From Bacteroidales bacterium (lineage in GTDB: Bacteria; Bacteroidota; Bacteroidia; Bacteroidales; WCHB1-69): a stretch of 7,915 nt of DNA. The stretch spans positions 1-7,915 of the forward strand of contig DUOL01000096.1 of the NCBI GenBank assembly GCA_012838875.1, written 5' to 3'. Position numbers and translations under genes: made by a program. Below are positions 1 through 6,202 of this stretch, in pieces. The notes under the pieces are model-generated. The model had not been told where the DNA came from and made no database searches. It saw nothing but the letters and a program-made list of their open reading frames with translations. Numbering within the stretch: position 1 is the stretch's first letter; every line of letters begins with the position of its first letter.

Positions 1-101
1 AGCGACTTTAGAAGCTCTTTTTGTCGCTTTGCGTCCCCACGGCTTCCGCCCGCGGACTTGGAACCGAAGACCGACCCCGAGCGTAGCGAGGGGGCACGCC
101 C
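1..101 (-). repeat. GC-rich interspersed palindromic repeat, left copy (partial)
   Basis: This non-coding block is inverted relative to a second copy at the right end. The stretch 68-101 is a perfect 34-base reverse complement of 7754-7787. Next to it, 52-62 (GCGGACTTGGA) matches 7793-7803, and 7-22 matches 7831-7848 with one indel. The order of matching blocks is the same in both copies, so this is one diverged element. Positions 1-6 (AGCGAC) and 23-28 (GTCGCT) form a perfect 6-base hairpin stem. The element probably continues beyond the window start. The GGGCGTGCCC end followed by a GGGTCGG-like motif resembles dispersed REP-like repeats I recall from Bacteroidota genomes; that family assignment is from memory. 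The strand given reads from the GGGCGTG end. A short open frame running through it (29-253) has no recognisable protein content. Confidence 0.8.
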
Positions 102-130
102 TAATAAAAATTAAAATCATTCCCTATCTT

Positions 131-164
131 ATGAACTTACGTAATCAACGAATAAGAAGTTCAT
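131..164 (-). terminator. Hairpin just downstream of pckA, possible terminator
   Basis: ATGAACTT (131-138) and AAGTTCAT (157-164) are perfect 8-base arms around an 18-base loop that itself holds a small CGT/ACG pairing. The hairpin starts three bases after the pckA stop codon. No uninterrupted T-run follows directly on the minus strand; the sequence continues AAGATAGGG before becoming AT-rich. It may act as a 3' end stabiliser or weak terminator rather than a standard intrinsic terminator. Confidence 0.4.
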
Positions 165-166
165 TT

Positions 167-1789
167 TTACAAAATAGGACCATATTTCACCAAGTTTTTC
201 CCTGCTTCCGTTTCGGTAAAATTCTCAAAATTTTGGATAAAAGAGTTTGCTAATTTTTTGGCATTTGCCGCGTATGCTTCTTTATCTTTCCACGCATTTT
301 CGGGAATTAAAATTTTAGAATCTACGTTTGGAACAGCTGTCGGAACAGCAAGGTTAAACGGTTTTATCAAGGTTGTCTCCTGATTAACCAAGTCATCGTT
401 TAAAATAGCCGTAATAATGGCTCGTGTATCTTTAATGGAAATTCGTTTGCCTACACCATATTCGCCGCCTATCCAGCCGGTATTGACGAGATAAGCCGTG
501 GCATTATGTTCCGTAATTTTTTTAGCCAGCGCATCGGCATAAACCGTGGGGTGCAACGTTAAGAACGCCGCTCCGAAACATGAGGAGAAAGTCGGTTGCG
601 GAGTAACAATTCCCCGCTCAGTACCCGCCAACTTTGCCGTATATCCGCTTAAAAAATAGTACATCGCCTGCTCCCTGCTAAGCACGGAAACGGGAGGCAA
701 AACGCCAAAAGCATCTGCCGACAAAAAGATTATTTTTGTGGGATGCGGTCCCTTAGAGACGGGTTTTACAATATTGTCAATATGATAAATCGGATATGAA
801 ACACGCGTGTTTTCCGTCTTTGCTGCGGAGGTAAAATCGATATTCCCCTCTTCATCAACGACTAAATTTTCGAGTAAGGCATCTCTTTTTATTGCTCTGT
901 AAATATCGGGTTCTTTTTCTTCGCTTAAATCGATACATTTTGCATAGCAGCCACCCTCAAAATTAAAGATTCCTTCGTCGTCCCAGCCATGCTCGTCATC
1001 ACCGATTAATGCTCTGTCGGGGTCGGTAGAGAGTGTTGTTTTTCCTGTTCCGGAAAGTCCGAAAAAGATTGCCGTATCTCCTTTTTTACCTTGATTGGCT
1101 GAACAGTGCATAGTCGCCATTCCTTGTAGCGGTAAGAAATAGTTCATTATAGAGAATATTCCCTTTTTCATCTCGCCGCCGTACCAAGAACCGCCTATTA
1201 AGCCCATTCTTTCGGTAAGATTAAAAGCAACAAAGACTTCACTATTCAATCCTTGTTCTTTCCATTGCGGATTCACGGCTTTACAGCTATTTAAAATGAT
1301 AAAGTCGGGTTTAAAATTCTTAAGTTCCTCTTCGGTTGGTCTGATAAACATATTTTTTACAAAATGTGCTTGCCATGCCACTTCGGTAACAAAGCGTATG
1401 TTTAACCGTGAATTTTCGTTAGCTCCGCAGAAACCGTCCATCACATATACCTTCTTGTTGCTTAGCTGTTTTTGACTAATTTTCTTAAGATGTTCCCAGA
1501 TTTCAGGCGTAATCGGTTTATTATCCGAACCTTTTTTACCTTTTCCTGCCCACCACACCGTGTCGCGGGAAGTGTCGTCCATAACTACGTACTTATCTTT
1601 GGGAGAACGACCCGTGAAAATCCCCGTATCTACCGACAAAGCTCCCATTTTTGTAGGATATGCTTTTTCATAACCTTCTAACGTTGGGTCTAATTCATGT
1701 TCGTACAATTCATCATAAGACGAATTATGAAAAATTTGGGTAGGTCCTGTAATACCTAAAAGGGCTAATTGCTCTTCGATTGTTTGCAT
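167..1789 (-). CDS. pckA: Phosphoenolpyruvate carboxykinase (ATP)
   Basis: This cytosolic enzyme interconverts oxaloacetate plus ATP with phosphoenolpyruvate, CO2 and ADP. It is the first step of gluconeogenesis and, in many fermenting Bacteroidota, runs as an ATP-gaining CO2 fixation toward succinate. The 540-residue protein has the usual length of the ATP-dependent family. Visible motifs in order are TGRSPKDKY (59-67, with the substrate-binding Arg61), SWYGGEMKKGIF (201-212, with the metal-site Lys), MHCSAN (227-232, metal-ligand His228), the P-loop GLSGTGKTT (244-252), the kinase-2 motif LIGDDEHGWD (261-270, Asp264/265), ENTRVSYP (326-333, Arg329) and TGWIGGEYGVG near 437-447. The P-loop and DDEHGWD motif separate it from GTP-type PEPCK. 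The ATG start gives a normal N terminus. It lies 119 bases downstream of sufS on the same strand with its own -7-like element, so it is probably transcribed separately. Nothing is truncated or missing. Confidence 0.98.
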   Translation of the reverse strand: MQTIEEQLALLGITGPTQIFHNSSYDELYEHELDPTLEGYEKAYPTKMGALSVDTGIFTGRSPKDKYVVMDDTSRDTVWWAGKGKKGSDNKPITPEIWEHLKKISQKQLSNKKVYVMDGFCGANENSRLNIRFVTEVAWQAHFVKNMFIRPTEEELKNFKPDFIILNSCKAVNPQWKEQGLNSEVFVAFNLTERMGLIGGSWYGGEMKKGIFSIMNYFLPLQGMATMHCSANQGKKGDTAIFFGLSGTGKTTLSTDPDRALIGDDEHGWDDEGIFNFEGGCYAKCIDLSEEKEPDIYRAIKRDALLENLVVDEEGNIDFTSAAKTENTRVSYPIYHIDNIVKPVSKGPHPTKIIFLSADAFGVLPPVSVLSREQAMYYFLSGYTAKLAGTERGIVTPQPTFSSCFGAAFLTLHPTVYADALAKKITEHNATAYLVNTGWIGGEYGVGKRISIKDTRAIITAILNDDLVNQETTLIKPFNLAVPTAVPNVDSKILIPENAWKDKEAYAANAKKLANSFIQNFENFTETEAGKNLVKYGPIL

Positions 1790-1850
1790 AATGTTTAATA
1801 TATTGATTTATAATTGATTATATTTTCATTTTTAAAAAATTAGTCAATTG

Positions 1851-1858
1851 CAAATTTA
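1851..1858 (-). promoter_or_regulatory. Possible pckA promoter -7 element
   Basis: On the minus strand this reads TAAATTTG, fitting the Bacteroidota -7 consensus TAnnTTTG. It lies about 60 bases upstream of the pckA ATG, in the very AT-rich gap after sufS. No TTG lies 17-23 bases further upstream, so the -33 half is missing or degenerate. In AT-rich DNA such an octamer can occur by chance. Confidence 0.4.
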
Positions 1859-1873
1859 TAAAGTTTTATGTTA

Positions 1874-1893
1874 TAAAAAAAATGAAATTCATT
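1874..1893 (-). terminator. Weak AT-only hairpin plus T-run after sufS
   Basis: On the minus strand, 16 bases past the sufS stop, AATGAATTTCATT is followed at once by a run of eight T. The stem is short and made almost only of A-T pairs, so a stable terminator hairpin is doubtful. Position and T-run are the only supporting points. If it does not function, sufS transcripts would read into pckA. Confidence 0.25.
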
Positions 1894-1908
1894 AAAAATT
1901 GTGAAGAC

Positions 1909-3111
1909 TTACAAAAGCATTGCCCGAACGTTCAAAATAGCTTCTACCAATTTATCAATTTCATCTTTTGTGTTATATAAAGCAAACGAAACACGTAACG
2001 TTCCATCAATTCCAAGTCTATCCATTACAGGTTGTGCGCAATGATGCCCCGTACGGAGTGCAATACCGTATTTATCCAATAGAAAACCTGCATCGTATGG
2101 GTGTATTTTATTTAAGTTGAAAGATATAATTGCTGATTTCTCATCTGCTGTTCCTACTAATTTAAGTCCTTTAATTTCGGAAAGTTTTTCCGTTGCATAC
2201 TCAAGTAATTGATGTTCGTAATCATAAATTCCCCTCAGTCCAACTTCATTGATATAATTAATGGCGCTGTTTAATCCGATAACGTCCGCCACGTTCGGTG
2301 TTCCGGCTTCGAATTTAAACGGTAGTTCTCCGTAGGTAGTTTTCTCGAAAGTTACCTTTTCAATCATCTCGCCGCCTCCTTGATAGGGAGGAAGTTTTTC
2401 CAACCATTTTTCTTTTCCATATAAAACGCCAATTCCCATCGGGGCGTACATTTTATGTCCGGAAAAGGCGTAAAAATCGCAATCTAAATATTGGACATCT
2501 ACCGGAATATGAGAAACCGCCTGCGCTCCGTCAACAAAAACAGGAATATTATACAAATGAGCAATCTCAACTATTTCTTTAATTGGATTTATGGTTCCCA
2601 ACGCATTAGAAACGTGAGTAACGGAGATGATTTTTGTCTTCTCAGTAATTAGGTCTTTCAATTTTTCAACATGAAGATTACCGTGGGAATCCATCGGAAG
2701 CACTTTAAGGATCGCTTTTTTCTCTTCACAAGCTAACTGCCACGGAACAATATTGGAGTGATGTTCCATTTCGGTAATAATAACTTCACTTCCTTCGCAT
2801 AGAAATTGCTTTGCAAAAGAGGAGGCAACCAGATTTATCGAATCGGTCGTCCCTTTGGTGAAAATTATTTCGTACATGTGGGCGGCATTGATAAATTCTT
2901 TTACGTTTTCCCGTGCCTCTTCAAATTGCATTGTTGCCAACATACTTAACGAATGAATCCCTCGATGAATATTGCTATTGATTGTTGAATAATAATCAAC
3001 TAAAGATTGAATAACGACGTTAGGCTTCTGCGTTGTCGCTGCGTTATCGAAGTAAATTAACGGATAATTATTAACTTGCTGTTCTAAAATTGGAAAATCT
3101 TCACGCCTCAT
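1909..3111 (-). CDS. sufS: Cysteine desulfurase, SufS type (class V aminotransferase fold)
   Basis: This PLP enzyme removes sulfur from L-cysteine to give alanine and an enzyme persulfide, which feeds Fe-S cluster assembly by the SUF system in the cytosol. At 400 residues it has the usual SufS length. The start FDNAATTQKP (21-30) is the typical substrate-pocket motif. EMEHHSNIVPW (114-124) holds the PLP-stacking His117, VDGAQAVSH (193-201) the PLP Asp194, and SGHKMYAPMGIGVLYG (217-232) the Schiff-base Lys220. RTGHHCAQP (353-361) carries the persulfide Cys358 in the SufS/CsdA (group II) context, which excludes IscS/NifS, and Arg373 in the TLRVSF motif is kept. The ATG start is followed directly by a standard N terminus and has a good promoter upstream. 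No sufB, sufC, sufD, sufU or sufE gene lies in the window, so the partners must be elsewhere. CsdA or selenocysteine-lyase activity cannot be excluded from sequence alone. Confidence 0.95.
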   Translation of the reverse strand: MRREDFPILEQQVNNYPLIYFDNAATTQKPNVVIQSLVDYYSTINSNIHRGIHSLSMLATMQFEEARENVKEFINAAHMYEIIFTKGTTDSINLVASSFAKQFLCEGSEVIITEMEHHSNIVPWQLACEEKKAILKVLPMDSHGNLHVEKLKDLITEKTKIISVTHVSNALGTINPIKEIVEIAHLYNIPVFVDGAQAVSHIPVDVQYLDCDFYAFSGHKMYAPMGIGVLYGKEKWLEKLPPYQGGGEMIEKVTFEKTTYGELPFKFEAGTPNVADVIGLNSAINYINEVGLRGIYDYEHQLLEYATEKLSEIKGLKLVGTADEKSAIISFNLNKIHPYDAGFLLDKYGIALRTGHHCAQPVMDRLGIDGTLRVSFALYNTKDEIDKLVEAILNVRAMLL

Positions 3112-3158
3112 AATTAAAGTATTAAGTAAATTGTCAGTTCTCTGATTTTAAAGAACGA

Positions 3159-3190
3159 CAAAGGTAGTAAATAGTTTTAATTATAACAAA
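3159..3190 (-). promoter_or_regulatory. sufS promoter (Bacteroidota -33/-7 type)
   Basis: On the minus strand TTTG (3190-3187) is followed after 20 bases by TACCTTTG (3166-3159). This fits the Bacteroidota primary sigma consensus TTTG / TAnnTTTG, for which spacings of about 17-23 bases are described. The -7 element lies about 48 bases upstream of the sufS ATG. The -33 half sits only about 10 bases from the hutH -7 element on the other strand, so the two promoters face away from each other and overlap in footprint. Confidence 0.65.
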
Positions 3191-3200
3191 AAATATTTTG

Positions 3201-3208
3201 TATTTTTG
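3201..3208 (+). promoter_or_regulatory. Probable hutH promoter -7 element
   Basis: TATTTTTG matches TAnnTTTG. Transcription starting a few bases downstream would leave a leader of about 25 bases before the ATG at 3240, which argues for that ATG and against a TTG at 3198, since that TTG lies upstream of the -7 element. No TTG is present 17-23 bases upstream, so the -33 half is weak. That could mean an activator is needed, but this is inference. Confidence 0.5.
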
Positions 3209-3239
3209 TCGTTTCAAAATCAAAATTGAACAAAATATT

Positions 3240-4730
3240 ATGTCAAAACATCAAATTTCCATTAAGTTTCTCGGATTAGAAAAGATTGATGAAATTCTTA
3301 AAAACGATTCCAAACTTTCACTTTCCGATGAGTCATCACGTGCAATTGAGCAATGTCGTAGCTATTTAGATAAGGTGATGGAAGAAGAGGGAAAACCTAT
3401 CTATGGGGTAACAACCGGTTTCGGCTCATTATGTAATACGATAATTCCGAAGGACGATATTGCTACGTTACAACACAATTTGGTTATATCGCATGCTTGC
3501 GGTATGGGCGATGAAGTGCCGCAAGAGATTGTTCGGTTGATGTTACTATTGAAAATTCAATCGCTTTCCTATGGAAATTCAGGTGTACAAGTGCAAACGG
3601 TACAACGATTAATTGACTTTTACAATCACAAAGTATATCCTGTTGTTTACCAACAAGGCTCTTTGGGGGCATCGGGGGATTTGGCACCGTTAGCACACTT
3701 GTCGCTCCCGATTTTAGGTTTAGGAGAAGTCTACTATAAGAATAAAAAATATAAAGCGACCGAAATTAATGAGAAATTTGGCTGGGAACCTATTAAACTA
3801 CAATCGAAAGAAGGGTTGGCACTTCTTAACGGCACGCAGTTTATGAGTGCATATACTGTTTGGGTTCTACTAAAAGCTAAAAAATTATCTTGGGTTGCCG
3901 ATATTGTTGGTGCTATCTCTTTGGATGCATTCGACGGCAGGATAGAACCGTTCAATATGGCTATCCAATTAGTTCGTCCGCATATAGGGCAAATGCTCAC
4001 GGCGACTTATTTTCAGAAATTGTTAGAAGGTTCGGAAATTATTTCGAGAGAGAAAGAACACGTTCAAGACCCCTATTCATTTCGTTGTATTCCACAAGTG
4101 CACGGGGCGACCAAAGACGCTTTGCAATACGTTGTAAATGTTATTGATACGGAAATAAACGCCGTAACCGATAATCCGACCATTTTCCCCGAAGATGATT
4201 TAATCATTTCCGCAGGCAATTTTCACGGACAACCGCTGGCATTAGCCCTTGATTTCCTTTCATTGGCGATGGCAGAATTGGGTAATATTTCGGAACGTAG
4301 AACTTATCAACTGATTAGCGGCAAACGAGGATTACCCTCATTTCTTATCAAAAACTCCGGTTTAAATTCCGGTTTTATGATTCCGCAATACACGGCGGCT
4401 TCGATTGTAAGTCAAAACAAAACGTTGACGATGCCGTCATCTTCGGACTCCATAGTCTCATCGCAAGACCAAGAAGACCACGTAAGTATGGGAGCAAATG
4501 CCGCAGTAAAAGCCTATACGATAGTGAATAATGTTGAGAAAATATTGGCAATTGAGTTGCTGAATGCAGCACAAGCCTTAGAGTTTAGAAAACCGCTGAA
4601 ATCGTCTCCATTTATTGAAGAAGTTATCAAAAATTATAGAAAGATGGTGCCTTTCGTAGAAAAAGACACCATCTTATATCCGTTAATGCACGCCTCACAG
4701 CGTTTTATTCAAGATTTGGAGGTTTTTTAA
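3240..4730 (+). CDS. hutH: Histidine ammonia-lyase (histidase)
   Basis: This cytosolic enzyme deaminates L-histidine to trans-urocanate and ammonia, the first step of histidine breakdown. With the ATG at 3240 the protein has 496 residues, close to the family norm; the frame is open back to a TTG at 3198 that overlaps the promoter, so I reject that start. The electrophilic MIO cofactor forms from Ala144-Ser145-Gly146 inside GSLGASGDLAPLAH (140-153). Other active-site positions match bacterial HAL: Tyr55 in YGVTTGFG, His85 in NLVISHACG (80-88), Asn197 in NGTQ, Tyr279 and Arg282 in YSFR, and Glu412 in QDQEDHVSMG (409-418). The SHA, APLAH and QEDHVSMG motifs favour histidine over tyrosine or phenylalanine as substrate. 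The gene stands alone: no hutU, hutI or hutG is adjacent. It is transcribed divergently from sufS and converges on the first T9SS gene with 23 bases between the stops. Confidence 0.96.
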   Translation: MSKHQISIKFLGLEKIDEILKNDSKLSLSDESSRAIEQCRSYLDKVMEEEGKPIYGVTTGFGSLCNTIIPKDDIATLQHNLVISHACGMGDEVPQEIVRLMLLLKIQSLSYGNSGVQVQTVQRLIDFYNHKVYPVVYQQGSLGASGDLAPLAHLSLPILGLGEVYYKNKKYKATEINEKFGWEPIKLQSKEGLALLNGTQFMSAYTVWVLLKAKKLSWVADIVGAISLDAFDGRIEPFNMAIQLVRPHIGQMLTATYFQKLLEGSEIISREKEHVQDPYSFRCIPQVHGATKDALQYVVNVIDTEINAVTDNPTIFPEDDLIISAGNFHGQPLALALDFLSLAMAELGNISERRTYQLISGKRGLPSFLIKNSGLNSGFMIPQYTAASIVSQNKTLTMPSSSDSIVSSQDQEDHVSMGANAAVKAYTIVNNVEKILAIELLNAAQALEFRKPLKSSPFIEEVIKNYRKMVPFVEKDTILYPLMHASQRFIQDLEVF

Positions 4731-4753
4731 TATTCTAACTCCCGAATCTTACA

Positions 4754-6133
4754 CTATTCACTAATCAGCAATTTCTTCGTTATATTCTGAGTATTATTCC
4801 GAATATTAATCAGATAAATGCCACTCTTTAAATTATTCACATTTATCGTTTGTTCTGAGGAAATGGTTTGTTTTAGAACTAATTTCCCGGAAATATCATA
4901 AATTGCCAATTGACTTTTTTCGGTAATTCCGCTAATAAACACTCTATCTTGTGCAGGATTGGGATAAATTAAAACTGTCGGATTCTTCGTCTCTTTAACT
5001 GCTACAGATTCTTCTTTACAAATATAATGAATATTGAAAATTGATCCGCCTAAGCCAAACATTTCGTATCCCGAGCGCATATTGTTATAAAATATCTCAA
5101 CATGTCCCGATATATTTCGTTCCCAATCATTCAAATCGCTATTCCACGCAAAAGATTCAATGAGAGTAGCATTATCATTATCATCATACGTCCATACCAA
5201 TTTAGGATTCCAGCCATCATATTCCCAGGTTTGATTGTAGTATTTATAAGTTTCTCTCACCGCCGAAGTTCTATTATTATTTTCATCATAGGTAAAAGAT
5301 AATCTTCCATTCCACGAAGCATGAATAAATCGCATAGAATCATCATTCCACTCGTACCTTGTCCAGCGAGTCATATTATTATTATCGTCGTATAAATAGA
5401 CGGTAGAATCACTCCACTGCCAAGGCCAGTATTCAGTACAACTGGCAGATACTTCCGTATGCACGTTCCCATTAGGATAATAAGTATAAATATATACCGA
5501 TGTATCAGCCCTATTAACGTACGCAAGCGTGTCAATAAGAATGTTGAAATTATCGTCATACACATAAAAGTGATTAAATCCCCCTGATAATACCCAGGCT
5601 TGATTCTCTACGTGCCAACCATAATTCAAAACAGACGATAGGTCTCCATGTTCGTTATATGTATAAATATCTTTTTGAGAAGTAACAAGCATCTCTAACG
5701 AATCATCCCACGTTTCCGTAATTATCTGACTAACTCTATTTAACGTATCATAGAGATAGGAGTAACGATAAAAAGGCACAAAATTATTAGTACCGTTATC
5801 ATGCCAATTATTTGCTTCAGTGCTTGTCTCTAACAATCCTAACGCATTGTAAGTAAATGTGTTATAAATCTCGTACTGGATAGTAAATGCTTGTGTTGCT
5901 TCGTCCCAACTCAATGTGGTTTCAGAGGTTTTGAGTAACTCATCATTATAGGTCGCGATATATCTTTTTTCGGGTGCCATTAAAACAGAGTCTGCCGTTT
6001 GGTAAAGAATAGTATGCGTTGTAATTGTATCCGGTTCACACCAAATACCTCTCCCTTGACCAAATAGTTGGGAAGGGAAATTTACCATTAAAAAAGAGAT
6101 GGTAATAAATAGAGAAAAAATATTCTTTTTCAT
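4754..6133 (-). CDS. Secreted T9SS cargo protein with YD-like repeats (copy A)
   Basis: This 459-residue protein is probably exported by Sec and then passed across the outer membrane by the type IX system, ending on the surface or outside. Residues 1-26 form a signal peptide (MKK, hydrophobic stretch, then LFGQ). Residues 388-459 form a type A sorting domain, recognisable from YPNPAQDRVFI, IYDISGKLVLKQ, LKSGIYLINI and the final ITKKLLISE. Between them lie about nine degenerate units of the form YxYDxNxNxT at roughly residues 93, 126, 157, 190, 217, 246, 279, 314 and 347, many followed by a Trp-containing segment. They recall YD/RHS repeats but are longer, and no RHS core or toxin domain is present. 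I cannot assign a function; adhesion or structural roles are possible. The start is the ATG at 6133, as in the paralogue; an in-frame TTG lies three codons upstream. A tandem paralogue lies 84 bases upstream. Confidence 0.88.
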   Translation of the reverse strand: MKKNIFSLFITISFLMVNFPSQLFGQGRGIWCEPDTITTHTILYQTADSVLMAPEKRYIATYNDELLKTSETTLSWDEATQAFTIQYEIYNTFTYNALGLLETSTEANNWHDNGTNNFVPFYRYSYLYDTLNRVSQIITETWDDSLEMLVTSQKDIYTYNEHGDLSSVLNYGWHVENQAWVLSGGFNHFYVYDDNFNILIDTLAYVNRADTSVYIYTYYPNGNVHTEVSASCTEYWPWQWSDSTVYLYDDNNNMTRWTRYEWNDDSMRFIHASWNGRLSFTYDENNNRTSAVRETYKYYNQTWEYDGWNPKLVWTYDDNDNATLIESFAWNSDLNDWERNISGHVEIFYNNMRSGYEMFGLGGSIFNIHYICKEESVAVKETKNPTVLIYPNPAQDRVFISGITEKSQLAIYDISGKLVLKQTISSEQTINVNNLKSGIYLINIRNNTQNITKKLLISE

Positions 6134-6173
6134 AGCTTTCAATTTTTAATTCATAATCATAATATTTATAAGA

Positions 6174-6181
6174 CAAAAGTA
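6174..6181 (-). promoter_or_regulatory. -7 element upstream of T9SS gene copy A
   Basis: On the minus strand this reads TACTTTTG (TAnnTTTG), 40 bases before the ATG at 6133, in the same place as in the paralogue. No TTG occurs at the -33 distance, where the sequence instead derives from the 3' flank of copy B. The gene may rely partly on transcription from the copy B promoter. Confidence 0.45.
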
Positions 6182-6202
6182 TATAAAATTTTAAAACAGT
6201 AC

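Larger units (their letters stand above)
4739..6192 (-). repeat. Tandem gene duplication, unit A
   Basis: This unit and 6203-7673 are diverged direct copies containing one T9SS gene each plus flanking DNA. Homology starts before the stop codon with CTCCCGAATCT (4739-4749, matching 6203-6213) and ends upstream of the gene with an identical 19-base block (6174-6192, matching 7655-7673). Identity is uneven: 4887-4954 is identical over 68 bases to 6351-6418, 5367-5402 over 36 bases to 6831-6866, and 6033-6070 over 38 bases to 7512-7549, whereas the repeat region in between differs strongly. Only about 10 bases separate the units. Confidence 0.85.

Noticed and set aside
29..253. Plus-strand open frame of 74 codons at the left edge
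   Set aside because: It runs through the GC-rich repeat into the antisense of pckA, has an Arg/Pro-rich sequence typical of translated repeat DNA, and resembles no known protein.
3198..3239. TTG start giving a 14-residue longer HutH
   Set aside because: The TTG lies upstream of the likely -7 promoter element at 3201-3208 and the extra residues are not part of the family; the ATG at 3240 gives a normal HAL length.
3240..4730. Tyrosine or phenylalanine ammonia-lyase (as in flexirubin-type pigment clusters of Bacteroidota)
   Set aside because: The motifs SHACG, GASGDLAPLAH, NGTQ and QDQEDHVSMG are those of histidase, and no aryl polyene or flexirubin genes are nearby.
5260..5400. Short ATT/ATC-rich stretches resembling microsatellites
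   Set aside because: They are explained by runs of Asn and Asp codons in the conserved YLYDDNNN and YDENNN motifs of the coding strand.
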